A DNA stretch of 64,000 bases from an uncultured Bacteroidales bacterium (GTDB lineage Bacteria; Bacteroidota; Bacteroidia; Bacteroidales; Paludibacteraceae). The first letter of the stretch is position 1. The number at the start of each line of letters is the position of its first letter. The stretch is taken from assembly GCA_903911085.1 (NCBI GenBank), contig CAIWCC010000215.1, positions 19,618 to 83,617 on the forward strand, in the 5' to 3' direction. The notes beneath the pieces were generated by a model. That model did not search any database. It was not told where the DNA came from and saw nothing but the letters and a program-made list of their open reading frames with translations. This document shows positions 29,321 through 39,926 of this stretch, piece by piece. A program made the translations under genes and the position numbers.

Positions 29321-30340
29321 TTATCGAAGTATTATTCTTTTAAAATCTGTTTTCCTTAAATTATACGAAAAATTATCTATTACATATTGCTCGCCAGCCT
29401 TTAAAAAAACAGAATCAATATTCTGTATTTGATTGTGCAAATTGTCTATTTGCTTTTTTAAATCTTTATTAATGTCAATCTGAATACCATGTTTACCTAC
29501 GCTATCAATTAATCCACCCTTACCTGAGTTGATAACTATATTTTGAGCAGCCAATGCTTCGGTTGCGGCAATACCAAATCCCTCATATTTTGAAAGTTGC
29601 ATATAATAGCGACTCGATAAAAGCAAATTTATTTTGGTTGTTTCATCTACTTCATCAGTGAATATTACCTTTTCAGTTATGTTTAATTGTTTACAAAGCT
29701 CAACGAGAAAATCTGTGCCATCTCCTTTTTTCCCAATAACAATGAACATAGAATTTTGATATTCACTGTATTTTGTACTAAGTTCGGAAAACACTCTTAA
29801 AGCCAAATCTACACCTTTTCTTATTACGTTTACTTCTCCACCCATCCATACTATTGTCGAAAAATCATTTCCTTTGTTTTGAGGATTACTACACAAAAAG
29901 TTCTCAACTTCGATAGTATGAAATGACAAAATGACTTTCTTTGGTAATACTCCATTATATATTTTTTTTACATTAGCCATGTCAGTTGTTGACACCAAAA
30001 TACACTTTGTAGAACAAAAACAACAAAGTTTAAAAAATACTTTCTGAATTTTATACCTTTTGGGTGTTGCATAAGTTATATCTAAATCATCAATTCCCCC
30101 AGTAAAATATGCAGGCTTCCCTAAAATTCGTGCTATCAAAGATACAAAAAAACCATATCTGAAAAAATAAATAAAAGCTAAATCATATTTCCAAAAGAAT
30201 AAAAAATCAATTATTCTATTGGTAACTGAAACATCAAACCCTAAGCTTTTTAATAGACTAATGTCAGTTTTGTAAAATTTTTGCGTTTCAAATAGCTCAA
30301 TATTGGAAACGCTAGAATAAAATAAGATTTTATTTTTCAT
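29321..30340 (-). CDS. Glycosyltransferase family 4
   Basis: IVWMGGEVNVIRKGVDLALRVF, MQLSKYEGFGIAATEALAA. Confidence 0.85.
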   Translation of the reverse strand: MKNKILFYSSVSNIELFETQKFYKTDISLLKSLGFDVSVTNRIIDFLFFWKYDLAFIYFFRYGFFVSLIARILGKPAYFTGGIDDLDITYATPKRYKIQKVFFKLCCFCSTKCILVSTTDMANVKKIYNGVLPKKVILSFHTIEVENFLCSNPQNKGNDFSTIVWMGGEVNVIRKGVDLALRVFSELSTKYSEYQNSMFIVIGKKGDGTDFLVELCKQLNITEKVIFTDEVDETTKINLLLSSRYYMQLSKYEGFGIAATEALAAQNIVINSGKGGLIDSVGKHGIQIDINKDLKKQIDNLHNQIQNIDSVFLKAGEQYVIDNFSYNLRKTDFKRIILR

Positions 30341-31478
30341 TTAATAAATTCAAAAACAATGTGTTCCATAATTTCATAACTTCGTCTTGCGAAAATCTTT
30401 TGATATTTTCTCGAGCAACAAGACCCATACGTTTTCTTAATTCTTTATTCTCAATTAAATCAATTAAGTGCTCACTTGTGGATTTGACATCACCAATTTC
30501 CACTAAATAACCATCTTCATTATTTGTAATAATATCTCTCGGTCCACAGGGACAGCTAAAAGATACAACAGGTAAACCACATGCCATAGCTTCTACCAAA
30601 ACCATTGGAAATCCCTCATATCGTGAGGTCATTAAATAAATGCTGCAATTTAATAACTCGGTTTCTATTTTCGAGGTTGGATCTTTAATTAATATTACCT
30701 CATCCATTTTAGCAAACGATATTTGTTGTTTGATATCATTTACTTTACTACCGTTACCAAATACAATAAGTTTCCAATCAGGATGTTTTTCTTTAATCGG
30801 TTTCCAAATATCCACTAAATAATCATATCCCTTTTGTGGTTCCATTCGCCCAACAGAAATAACATATTTATTTTCCAAGTCAGCATTATATGTGGAAAAA
30901 AATGATGTCGAATTGGGAATAACATTTAAATTTGGCAATTCTCCCCATAATGCAGCATCTTCGTGCGTAAGTACAACAAATGAGTCTAGTTTCTTTATGT
31001 TTTTAAGTTCTGTATTTGACCTTCGTCTGTAAACAATCTTTTTAAGGTAACTTGAATGTGATTCCAAAAGCATCTGTTCTCTAACTTGACGACTAAAATG
31101 ATATTCAAACACCTTTTTACTACCATCATTTATATTTGGTAAAAATGAAATTACACGCCCCATTAGACTTATGACAATGTCGGCTTTTATTTCATTTAAT
31201 AATAAACCTAATTTTCGTTTGCATTTTTTTTGTTTATTCAAAAATGAAAAAATGCGTTTTAATATTGGATATTCGTAATATAAATCAAAATTTATTGATA
31301 AATCATAGTGAGATATTTTATTTGATAACTCATAATAAGGTTTTCGTCCTCGTTGGTCTGTGGTAATGATAATTACTTCGTAACCAAAAGTTTCAGCTAA
31401 GTAGTTTGCTTTAATCGTTAGAATTCGCTCCATCCCAGCCGAATTATAAGTACCATGTATAATATACACTATTTTCAT
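30330..31478 (-). CDS. Glycosyltransferase family 4
   Basis: VISVGRMEPQKGYDYLVDIW, YEGFPMVLVEAMACGLPVVSFSCPCGPRDII. Confidence 0.93.
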   Translation of the reverse strand: MKIVYIIHGTYNSAGMERILTIKANYLAETFGYEVIIITTDQRGRKPYYELSNKISHYDLSINFDLYYEYPILKRIFSFLNKQKKCKRKLGLLLNEIKADIVISLMGRVISFLPNINDGSKKVFEYHFSRQVREQMLLESHSSYLKKIVYRRRSNTELKNIKKLDSFVVLTHEDAALWGELPNLNVIPNSTSFFSTYNADLENKYVISVGRMEPQKGYDYLVDIWKPIKEKHPDWKLIVFGNGSKVNDIKQQISFAKMDEVILIKDPTSKIETELLNCSIYLMTSRYEGFPMVLVEAMACGLPVVSFSCPCGPRDIITNNEDGYLVEIGDVKSTSEHLIDLIENKELRKRMGLVARENIKRFSQDEVMKLWNTLFLNLLNEK

Positions 31479-31481
31479 GCA

Positions 31482-32552
31482 CTAAAATTTTAGAAACCAT
31501 GTTTTATATGGAATAAATGAATAATTCCAAGTGGTAATGAAGCTTGCGAAAATTCCAATATAAGCTATTAATAAAATTCCAAAAACAGCAATTCTGAAAT
31601 AATCATTTTTTATTGCTTTAAGAATTATTGGTATTAGTAATATATCAAAAATTGTAAAATAAGTACCTCCTCTACCCGAAATTTGAGGTAAAAATGCAAA
31701 TGCTATATACATTAGAAATGACAAAAAGTAAATATTGAAAATGAAGAGGTACATTGGACTTTTAAATTTTGATATTTCCGGTTTAAATATGATGAATAAG
31801 ATTATTATTAGTAATCGGACTATTATAATTGGAATGCTGATTCCCATTTGACCTTTATCTTCTTGATAGTAAGTCATTTTTTCACCCACAAAACCCGGTA
31901 AAATTTCAGACAATTTCGAAATTGCGGGTTCGATGGTGAAATAACACAGTATAGCAACTAAAAATAATATAAAATAAAAATACCACTTATGAATCTTTAT
32001 TGGAATGATAAGTAACAATAAGAATAAAAGAGCCGAATAATGAAATAATGATGCAATAACAACTAAAAAAATAAATATCCTTTTATTTGAAAAATATAAA
32101 ATTGAAAATAATGTTATCGACATGGCAAGTGCTTGTCGAATTTGACCCATTTCGAAATTTAAGTAATAGGATAGAAAAAAGAACAATAATGAAACTATCG
32201 GGAAAGGCGAAATTATTATTATTGTTCTAAACTTAATTAACAGTGTTGCTGTACCCATTAAGAAAATTAGAAAAATATATGAAGGCGAAATTACGTTCGC
32301 AATTATATATCCTGGCTCAAATTGTAAGTCCGAAAAAATATCTTTTAAGTCGTTATAATGAAGTAGGTTATATGCATCTTCATAAGCGTCATAGTCAAAT
32401 CCAACTGAACGTATAGCAACTAGTATAATAAGTGGCAGAAAACAAAAAAGATATTCAAATAAATTGATACTAGTCTTTCCTGCTCGATTTTTCAACAAAT
32501 CAACTAATGAGAATATTGTTAATAAAATTATTATGGCTAAATATAGCTCCAT
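31482..32552 (-). CDS. EpsG/Wzy-type polysaccharide polymerase (membrane)
   Basis: Multi-TM, VGFDYDAYEDAY, MGQIRQALAMSITLFSILY, FHYSALLFLL. Confidence 0.8.
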   Translation of the reverse strand: MELYLAIIILLTIFSLVDLLKNRAGKTSINLFEYLFCFLPLIILVAIRSVGFDYDAYEDAYNLLHYNDLKDIFSDLQFEPGYIIANVISPSYIFLIFLMGTATLLIKFRTIIIISPFPIVSLLFFFLSYYLNFEMGQIRQALAMSITLFSILYFSNKRIFIFLVVIASLFHYSALLFLLLLIIPIKIHKWYFYFILFLVAILCYFTIEPAISKLSEILPGFVGEKMTYYQEDKGQMGISIPIIIVRLLIIILFIIFKPEISKFKSPMYLFIFNIYFLSFLMYIAFAFLPQISGRGGTYFTIFDILLIPIILKAIKNDYFRIAVFGILLIAYIGIFASFITTWNYSFIPYKTWFLKF

Positions 32553-32718
32553 AGTATCAAAACGTTAATACAAAAATTCAACTCTTGCTTTCAAAAATAT
32601 ACAACCATATTTATTAGTCGTTTTTAATTGTTGTTTTTTGAAAAATGTTTATTGTTTTTGAAAAATATTTTATTGTGAACATTTATATGTATAATAGTCT
32701 TACTATTATTATAACAAA

Positions 32719-34017
32719 TTAAACTAATTTTTCCTCATGTTTTTGGAATAACAAATCTCTGAAAATGAAAATCATTGCAATAAAATACAATAGGTTGTAA
32801 ATGAAATGTGACATCGAAACGCCTTCAATTCCAAATCCGTAATGAATAAATATTCTGGAAAGTATATAATACAACATTCCAAAACCTAATTCTACATAGA
32901 TATATTGTTTAGTCATTGCTTTTGCCAGCATGTTAACTGACAAAGTCATTTTGGCAACCCAAAAAAAATCTCCAAGCAATTGATAAAAAAACAAATCAGC
33001 CATTGAAGAGAACTGATGAGTAAATAAAATGTCGATGATCATATCTCGAAAGATATAAAGACCCAATATCATTATAAATGTTATTGATAACATTAACTTC
33101 ATTCCTGATAATATTTCAGTTCGAAGTGTTTTATTATCAATTATTTCAGACAGCCTTGGTAAATAAAATGTTGCTATTGCTGTACCAATTAAAGCTGAAA
33201 TTAATAATGAAATTCTATTCATTCCATCCCAAATGCCTGCCGAATCAACCGATATTTCATTAATAATAGTAGTTCGTGTTAAAATATTTACCAATGGCCA
33301 AATCAATGCAATAAATGCCATTAAGGAAAATGAAAATAATTGCTTTCCAATAATTTTCGAATAATTAAACTTGAAATTTCTAATACTAAATAAATTATTT
33401 CTTCTAACGATATTTATTGTTATCAAAATTACGATTGATTGATAGGTGGCTAATGCAAGTAACGCACCATACATTCTGTAAAAATATACTAATATAACTG
33501 TAAATATCAATCCGCATACTGATGAAATTAAATTGATAAGTATGAACTTGTCATACAATTTCATTCCGTTGATAATTGATAAAAAAAAGCTGTTTAATGC
33601 ATATAAAGTAATTGTTAATGATACGATATAAATTATAGAAATATATGTCAAGTCAGAGAATAAAAGCAAACAAATTGATTTTGCAAATATTATTATGCCT
33701 ATAGCTGTTACAATCGAAGATATCAACGTTATGTATAAGGCAGTATTAACATAGCTCTCATATTTAGACTTCTCAGACTTAAATTCAGATACATATTTAA
33801 CTATCCCATTCGAAATACCACCAGATGAAGTAATGGTAGCTAGAGTCATCAAATTGTTAAACTGCCCAATTAGGGCTACTCCTTGTGGTCCAATTAATAC
33901 TGCAACAACTTTTGTAGATATTAAATTAATTACAATTTTGAGAAAATTTGAAAATGCAGTCAATCCTAATACTCTGACAAAATCACGTTTTAATATATTA
34001 ATAATCTTAGCTTTCAA
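32719..34017 (-). CDS. Oligosaccharide flippase / O-antigen translocase (Wzx-like)
   Basis: Multi-TM, STKVVAVLIGPQGVALIGQFNNLM, GGISNGIVKYVSEF. Confidence 0.9.
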   Translation of the reverse strand: MKAKIINILKRDFVRVLGLTAFSNFLKIVINLISTKVVAVLIGPQGVALIGQFNNLMTLATITSSGGISNGIVKYVSEFKSEKSKYESYVNTALYITLISSIVTAIGIIIFAKSICLLLFSDLTYISIIYIVSLTITLYALNSFFLSIINGMKLYDKFILINLISSVCGLIFTVILVYFYRMYGALLALATYQSIVILITINIVRRNNLFSIRNFKFNYSKIIGKQLFSFSLMAFIALIWPLVNILTRTTIINEISVDSAGIWDGMNRISLLISALIGTAIATFYLPRLSEIIDNKTLRTEILSGMKLMLSITFIMILGLYIFRDMIIDILFTHQFSSMADLFFYQLLGDFFWVAKMTLSVNMLAKAMTKQYIYVELGFGMLYYILSRIFIHYGFGIEGVSMSHFIYNLLYFIAMIFIFRDLLFQKHEEKLV

Positions 34018-34603
34018 TTTTATATTTACTTTTTATAAATTACTAAAACATCAAAACTTTTACCGAATAGTTTCATTTGTGAATTATCACTTTGATAATA
34101 TCTAAAAATGAACTTATGACGGCTAATACTTAAATTTATTCTTTATTTAAATTCTTGTTTTTTTATAATTATTGAGATTAAATTATAACAAAAATAGGTT
34201 GTCGCAAAATTGCAACAACTGATAGTAGTTAAATTCACGTTGTTCTTTCTAACTTCTAATATAATATTTGAATACTTATCTGTAAACGCCAAAATTCTTG
34301 CGATTTATTTTGAATAGAATTACGAAATAAATTAATTGTTTGATATGTTAAAGTTATATTTCATATTCTATTTGTTTTATTTTAAAATATTCCCATTTAT
34401 ATTTCAGTATTTGTGTTAATGAAAAACGACATAAAACCTTATAATAGTATTTTAAAAATACGAAATTCAATCGATGATTGTTACTTCACTTTTTATAATT
34501 CTACTAAAAACCAATTTTGTTACATGACTTAAACGCTCTTGATTGTTTTTTATTATAGATAAATCAATTTCATCTTCTTTTTTATACATTAAACTACTTA
34601 ATA

Positions 34604-34649
34604 ACTAAAAAAAAGAAACACATAAGTTTGTTAACTAAAGTGTTTCTTT
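34604..34649 (-). terminator. Intrinsic terminator-like hairpin
   Basis: AAAGAAACAC...GTGTTTCTTT perfect 10-bp stem with A-run (minus-strand U-tract) on the left. Confidence 0.65.
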
Positions 34650-35034
34650 GAAAGTTTTTTGCAAAAAAAATGATTTATCTTTTACAGTAATCCAATTTAA
34701 ATTAACATTGATAGTTAGTGTTCTTGAATAATGCTCTGGAAATATATTTTTCTTTCAAACGTTGCAAAGATACTGCTTTTCTAGCAAATATTTGCAAATT
34801 TAATTGTTTAATTAAAAAAAATACACAGTGAAAATGTGAAATTTTGTTGCCCGATTTCAATTTTCATTTCCAATAATATTTATTCTTTCCTTTTTGATTG
34901 CTTGTTTATAAATCTCTGTAAATGAAGTTCTTAATAAAAACACTAGAAGATTGTATTAGAATAAAAATTACAGTTGACTTACTTGAATCGATTACGACAA
35001 CATCTTGTTTATAGTCGAACCAACTGCTAATATA

Positions 35035-36324
35035 TTAAAGTCTACCATCAACCCATTGTCTGTCTACAACTGCTTTTGCATCGAAAATTACTGCACCTGC
35101 TTTATGATATGCTTCGAAATCGAAACTCTTAAATTCATCATGAGCTACAGAAAGTAATACTGCATGGTATTTTTTTGTTTCGTCAAGTTCGGAGATAATA
35201 TCTACACCATATTCATGTTTTACTTCTTCTGCCGATGCCCAAGGATCGTAAACGTCTACATGAAGTCCAAATTCGCATAGTTCATTATATATATCAATTA
35301 CCTTGGTATTGCGTATGTCGGGACAATTTTCTTTGAAAGTTACGCCAAGAATTAAAACTTTTGAACCTTTAATTGTGTGCGTTTTGTGTATCATCAACTT
35401 CAAAACTTTATTGGCTATAAATGGTGCAATGCTGTTGTTCACGTGGCGGCCAGAAAGTATAACTTGTGGCACATAGCCTAATGATTCGGCCTTACTAGCT
35501 AAATAATAAGGGTCTACACTTATACAATGTCCACCAACTAAACCAGGACGGTACTTCAAGAAATTCCACTTTGTACCTGCGGCATCGAGTACATCGTTGG
35601 TGTCAATGCCTACTTTATCGAAAATTAACGCCAACTCATTTACAAATGAAATATTTACATCGCGTTGTGCATTTTCAATAATTTTGGAGGCTTCGGCCAC
35701 TTTTAAACTTGGTGCTTTGTGAGTACCAGCAGTAATTATGGAAGCATATAAATCATCCACTTGGTCTGCAATTTCGGGAGTAGAACCCGAAGTCACTTTT
35801 TTAATTTTAGTTAGGGTGTTTATTTTGTCGCCTGGATTGATGCGTTCGGGGCTGTAACCAGCAAAAAAATCTTTGTTGAATGTTAAACCAGATACTTTTT
35901 CTATCTCTGGAACACAATCTTCTTCGGTGCAACCAGGATAAGTGGTTGATTCATATATGGTAATGTCACCTTTGCTAATTACTCTTCCCAGCATTTGAGA
36001 GGCTTTAATAAGCGGATTCAAATCGGGCATGTTGAATTTGTTAATCGGAGTTGGTACCGTAACAATGTATGTATTATAATCTTTCAAATCTTCTTCGTTC
36101 GATGAAAATGATAGTCCAGATTCCGAATTAAATTTCCGAAGACTTGTTGCTTCAAGCATACCATCTAAATCGGCTTCTAAAGTATGATCGAAACCTTTTT
36201 GTAATTCTTCTACTCTCGATTTGTTGATGTCAAACCCAAGAACTTTGTATTTTTTACCAAACTCTATTGCCAATGGTAAACCTACATAACCTAATCCAAT
36301 TACGGCAATTTTAAAATCTCTCAT
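35035..36324 (-). CDS. tviB: TviB-type nucleotide-sugar (UDP-HexNAc) dehydrogenase
   Basis: KIAVIGLGYVGLPLAIEFGKKYKVLGFDIN, ESTTYPGCTEEDCVPEIE, GLVGGHCISVDPYYLASKAE. Confidence 0.92.
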   Translation of the reverse strand: MRDFKIAVIGLGYVGLPLAIEFGKKYKVLGFDINKSRVEELQKGFDHTLEADLDGMLEATSLRKFNSESGLSFSSNEEDLKDYNTYIVTVPTPINKFNMPDLNPLIKASQMLGRVISKGDITIYESTTYPGCTEEDCVPEIEKVSGLTFNKDFFAGYSPERINPGDKINTLTKIKKVTSGSTPEIADQVDDLYASIITAGTHKAPSLKVAEASKIIENAQRDVNISFVNELALIFDKVGIDTNDVLDAAGTKWNFLKYRPGLVGGHCISVDPYYLASKAESLGYVPQVILSGRHVNNSIAPFIANKVLKLMIHKTHTIKGSKVLILGVTFKENCPDIRNTKVIDIYNELCEFGLHVDVYDPWASAEEVKHEYGVDIISELDETKKYHAVLLSVAHDEFKSFDFEAYHKAGAVIFDAKAVVDRQWVDGRL

Positions 36325-36703
36325 TAAATAATTTTTAAATAGTAGTGTGGAATATTATAAATATATCAACATGCTTTATGCATTGAGTTCTATTAAAAAA
36401 AGATATGATACATAATCTTTTTGATTTTATATCACATTAATTGTTTAAATAGACGACAAAGATACAAAAAACCTTTTAATCAGCCTATAAATAAATGTAA
36501 AATCAGCCTTGAATTTGTGTTGTTAAATTTAAAATTAAATTAAATATGTTTTTCAACAGTACTAATCTATTTTTATTTAACTATTTATTGCCGCAACTAT
36601 TATTTACTGTAAAGAAAAATAATGTTTTGATTTAACTACTTTTGCTCACAAATATTAAAATATAATACTGTTCGTTTTATTATCTGAGTTTAATTCGCTT
36701 ATT

Positions 36704-37240
36704 TTGCACTCTCTTAAAAAACATTTTATGAATAGCATTGAATTTTTTCCATTGGTTACTGAAACTGGCGAAATTATTGGTAAAGCAACACGTAAAGAAT
36801 GCCACTCTGGTTCATTTCTTTTGCACCCAGTTGTTCATTTACACTTATTTAATTCGAAAGGAGAATTGTATTTACAAAAACGGGCAATGAACAAAGATAT
36901 TCAACCTGGAAAATGGGATACCTCAGTTGGTGGTCATGTGGATTATGGTGAAGAAATGAAATCGGCTCTTTTGAGAGAAGCCCAAGAGGAGCTTGGTATT
37001 ACTGACTTTGAACCAATTTTTATAATGCGCTATAAGTTTGTGTCGGACAAAGAGGCTGAGTTGATTCATAGCCATTACGCAGTTTATGATAATGAAATTA
37101 ATCCTGATCCTATTGAAATATCTGAAGGTCGATTTTGGCAAATTGCCGATATTGAAGCACAATTCGGAAAAAATGTTTTTACTCCTAATTTTGAACAAGA
37201 GTTTCCAAAAATAATGGCTGTTCTGAATCATACACTTTAA
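36704..37240 (+). CDS. NUDIX hydrolase
   Basis: GGHVDYGEEMKSALLREAQEELGI; likely start MNSIEFFPLV. Confidence 0.92.
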   Translation: MHSLKKHFMNSIEFFPLVTETGEIIGKATRKECHSGSFLLHPVVHLHLFNSKGELYLQKRAMNKDIQPGKWDTSVGGHVDYGEEMKSALLREAQEELGITDFEPIFIMRYKFVSDKEAELIHSHYAVYDNEINPDPIEISEGRFWQIADIEAQFGKNVFTPNFEQEFPKIMAVLNHTL

Positions 37241-37330
37241 TTGTGAAATAACTCATTGATTAATTGTTTGATTCAGAGATAATAAAGTCTTATTTTTGTA
37301 AAATGCACAGGTTCAACTTTATATACGCAA

Positions 37331-38308
37331 TTGCCACACAAAACATATTTTATGTCTTTAAAAAAATCCTTACAATCACTGTTCAAAGAAGTAATTAGTT
37401 TTACCCAAAATGATTTTCACCTTCTCTCGTATTTGTATACATTTGTTTTTACAATTACATGTATTTATATAAATTATAGCACGGGTTTTTATCGTGAAGT
37501 AATGCGCGAAACTTATTTTACAGGTAATTCTATATGGGCTTTTCCGCTTTTTTATAGTGTTATGTATTTTGCAGTAGCTATTCCTGTTTTGTATTTTCAG
37601 AAAGAACATAAAATTCTGTCGAACAATTATTTCTATTTAAAAAGTCTTTTTTTTATTGTGCTTTATGGAGCGTCAATTGGTTATTATGGATATACCGATT
37701 GGCAATTTCCAAATCTATTTAATGAAGAACGATATTTTGTTTTACACATTATATCTCAACTTAAAGGTAGTGTTATTTATATTATACCACTGATTTTTTT
37801 AAAGAAATATATTGATAAAAACGTGGTTGGTTTATATGGTTTAAGTAGGAATTCAAAACATATCCAGGCATATATTATTTTCTTCTTAATGCTTTTGCCG
37901 TTTATAATTGGCATGTCGTTTACCCCCGATTTCAAAAGTGCTTATCCTCAGTTTCATCCGTGGCTTTATATTGATATTTTTAATCTTCCTACTTATGGTT
38001 ATACAGCAATTTATGAGCTAACTTATGCTATTGATTTTGTGAAGACAGAGTTGGTTTTCAGAGGTATGTTAGTGATAGGAATGATAAGCATTATGGGAAA
38101 AAGAGCTATACTACCAATGGTGGCAATGTATGCAGCCATACACTTTGGAAAACCATTGGGTGAAACCATTTCGTCAATTTTTGGTGGTTACATTCTTGGT
38201 GCATTAGCTTATCAAACAAAGCATATTTGGGGTGGTGTTATTGTGCACATTTGCATTGCTTTAAGCATGGAAATTATGGGTTTTTGGCATTATTACTCTT
38301 CAAACTAA
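37331..38308 (+). CDS. CPBP family intramembrane metalloprotease-like protein
   Basis: FVKTELVFRGMLVIGM, YAAIHFGKPLGETISSIFGGYILGALAYQTKHIWGGVIVHICIAL. Confidence 0.78.
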   Translation: MPHKTYFMSLKKSLQSLFKEVISFTQNDFHLLSYLYTFVFTITCIYINYSTGFYREVMRETYFTGNSIWAFPLFYSVMYFAVAIPVLYFQKEHKILSNNYFYLKSLFFIVLYGASIGYYGYTDWQFPNLFNEERYFVLHIISQLKGSVIYIIPLIFLKKYIDKNVVGLYGLSRNSKHIQAYIIFFLMLLPFIIGMSFTPDFKSAYPQFHPWLYIDIFNLPTYGYTAIYELTYAIDFVKTELVFRGMLVIGMISIMGKRAILPMVAMYAAIHFGKPLGETISSIFGGYILGALAYQTKHIWGGVIVHICIALSMEIMGFWHYYSSN

Positions 38309-38346
38309 AAAATCAATATTTCTATTTTCAAACTTTTTACTTCAAA

Positions 38347-38388
38347 CAAAAAAGCACTCGAAAAATTCAATTTCCGAGTGCTTTTTTA
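38347..38388. terminator. Bidirectional intrinsic terminator
   Basis: AAAAAAGCACTCG..CGAGTGCTTTTTT; paralogous to 45470-45508. Confidence 0.8.
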
Positions 38389-38403
38389 TTATAAACAGTT
38401 TTA

Positions 38404-38541
38404 TTATTTTGCTTCTGTATCTTTAATCATTTTCTCGCTGGCATACATATAAACTTCTACGCGACGGTTTGCTGCTTTTCCTGCTTTAGTTGCATTATCA
38501 GCAACTGGTTCAGCAAAGTTTTTTCCAACAATTTCTTTTAA
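38404..38541 (-). pseudogene. Displaced 3' fragment of an OmpA/YMGG-type gene
   Basis: Encodes KLKEIVGKNFAEPVADNATKAGKAANRRVEVYMYASEKMIKDTEAK*, matching the C-terminus of the intact gene at 45527-46216. Confidence 0.9.
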
Positions 38542-38542
38542 T

Positions 38543-38854
38543 TTACATTATTGTTAGCAATGGCATTTCAAATTCCTCAAATAACGGACTACCAAACTGA
38601 CTTTTATTCAATACAATTATTGCAGAAACGTCTGTAGGTTTTTGATTAAAATATATACCTGTTTTACTGTGAAATACTGTGAAATTCATTTCCAAATAAT
38701 TTTCTATTGTATATTTGATTCTTTCAATATCTTTCTCTGTTAATATATTTGTAGAATTTACAGATATTTCAATAATGTCATGATTTTCACATGAAATAAT
38801 TCTTCTATTTGCTTTCATTTTCTCCATTCTTCTAAATTTACCTACTACTCTCAT
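38543..38854 (-). CDS. Hypothetical small protein (island)
   Basis: ORF MEKMKANRRIISCENHDIIEISVN...; start uncertain. Confidence 0.5.
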   Translation of the reverse strand: MRVVGKFRRMEKMKANRRIISCENHDIIEISVNSTNILTEKDIERIKYTIENYLEMNFTVFHSKTGIYFNQKPTDVSAIIVLNKSQFGSPLFEEFEMPLLTIM

Positions 38855-39003
38855 CCATTTTGTTATACATTTCCTACTTTATATCTAAACATCACGAAAT
38901 ACATCAATTTAAATGTATTTTTCAACGGATTGACCCTGCTATTTAGATATAGGTAAAACAACAGCCTTAAAAAAGAGGGTACTTTACACGTCTTACGAAA
39001 CTT

Positions 39004-39165
39004 ATGAATTTTCCGTTGTTGATGGAATTGAAAATGCTGGTCCTTTCAATTCATGAGCAATCTTTATAGCTTTTTCTTGCCAATAGTTAATCACCTTCTT
39101 TAGAACTTCTACATTTTGTTCTGTATTCAAATAAATTTGATTCAATTCATTTTCTGTTATCATAT
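39004..39165 (-). CDS. Hypothetical 53-aa protein (island)
   Basis: MITENELNQIYLNTEQNVEVLKKVINYWQEKAIKIAHELKGPAFSIPSTTENS*, below the ORF-track cutoff; preceded by the 38-bp leader repeat. Confidence 0.45.
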
Positions 39166-39182
39166 TACTGTTTTATTTTTTT

Positions 39183-39220
39183 ACCTACTTATAAGCTTTT
39201 CGGTTTCCGCTCCTTACTCT
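39183..39220. repeat. 38-bp leader repeat, copy 1
   Basis: acctacttataagcttttcggtttccgctccttactct. Confidence 0.85.
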
Positions 39221-39261
39221 AATTTGAATTAGCTATATTTACTATTAAAATTTAAACTAAA

Positions 39262-39525
39262 TCATAAACCCCTTTCAACGAATGAATTAGTGTATCTTTT
39301 TTCAAATTCTTCATCTAAGCTTGCAGCTAAATTTTCAACACTTTCCAAATCAGGTGAAGTATTACCTTTCCCATTTATTTCCCATTTATGATTTGTACCT
39401 AATACAAATACTTTTAATTTGATTGTTAATTGATAATTGTCATTATTTCTTTTGAAAGATTTTACTTCTTTTTCTGTCAATTTCTTTTGTTTCCATGATT
39501 TTAAAAATACTTCAATTTCGTTCAT
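39262..39525 (-). CDS. Hypothetical small protein (island)
   Basis: MNEIEVFLKSWKQKKLTEKEVKSFKRNNDNYQ... Confidence 0.55.
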   Translation of the reverse strand: MNEIEVFLKSWKQKKLTEKEVKSFKRNNDNYQLTIKLKVFVLGTNHKWEINGKGNTSPDLESVENLAASLDEEFEKRYTNSFVERGL

Positions 39526-39549
39526 TATTATTGTTGTTAATATATTTTT

Positions 39550-39587
39550 ACCTACTCATAAGCTTTTCGGTTTCCGCTCCCTACTCT
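39550..39587. repeat. 38-bp leader repeat, copy 2
   Basis: acctactcataagcttttcggtttccgctccctactct; similarity with copy 3 continues to ~39613. Confidence 0.85.
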
Positions 39588-39627
39588 TTATGGATTTTCT
39601 GGATACTCCAAATATCTATCATTTAAT

Positions 39628-39894
39628 TTACATTTCAGAAACTATTTTCATAACATCTTCAAGGCTAGTAACTTTTACAAGATTCAATGTTATGTTATCA
39701 TTTTCAAAATCAAGCTTATTTGCTCCTTTTTCGATGCTTTTCCAAGCTTCATCTTTAGTTTTGAAAACCTCACTTTCTCCCATTGCAATACTGTTTATTC
39801 CGTTTGGCTTACCATGAGCGGGAGCAATAGATGCTGTCCAACCATTTGCAAAGTCTGTTGTAACTTTATTGAACTTGATAAATATTTTTTTCAT
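39628..39894 (-). CDS. Hypothetical small protein (island)
   Basis: MKKIFIKFNKVTTDFANGWTASIAPAHGKPNG... Confidence 0.55.
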   Translation of the reverse strand: MKKIFIKFNKVTTDFANGWTASIAPAHGKPNGINSIAMGESEVFKTKDEAWKSIEKGANKLDFENDNITLNLVKVTSLEDVMKIVSEM

Positions 39895-39926
39895 ATCTGT
39901 TAATTGAAATTAAATTCGAAATATCA

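Noticed and set aside
38041-38075. CPBP protease with altered EExxxR motif (TELVFRG) as an inactive variant
   Set aside because: TELxFRG variants are, as far as I recall, common in this family in Bacteroidota; not strong enough to report as unusual.
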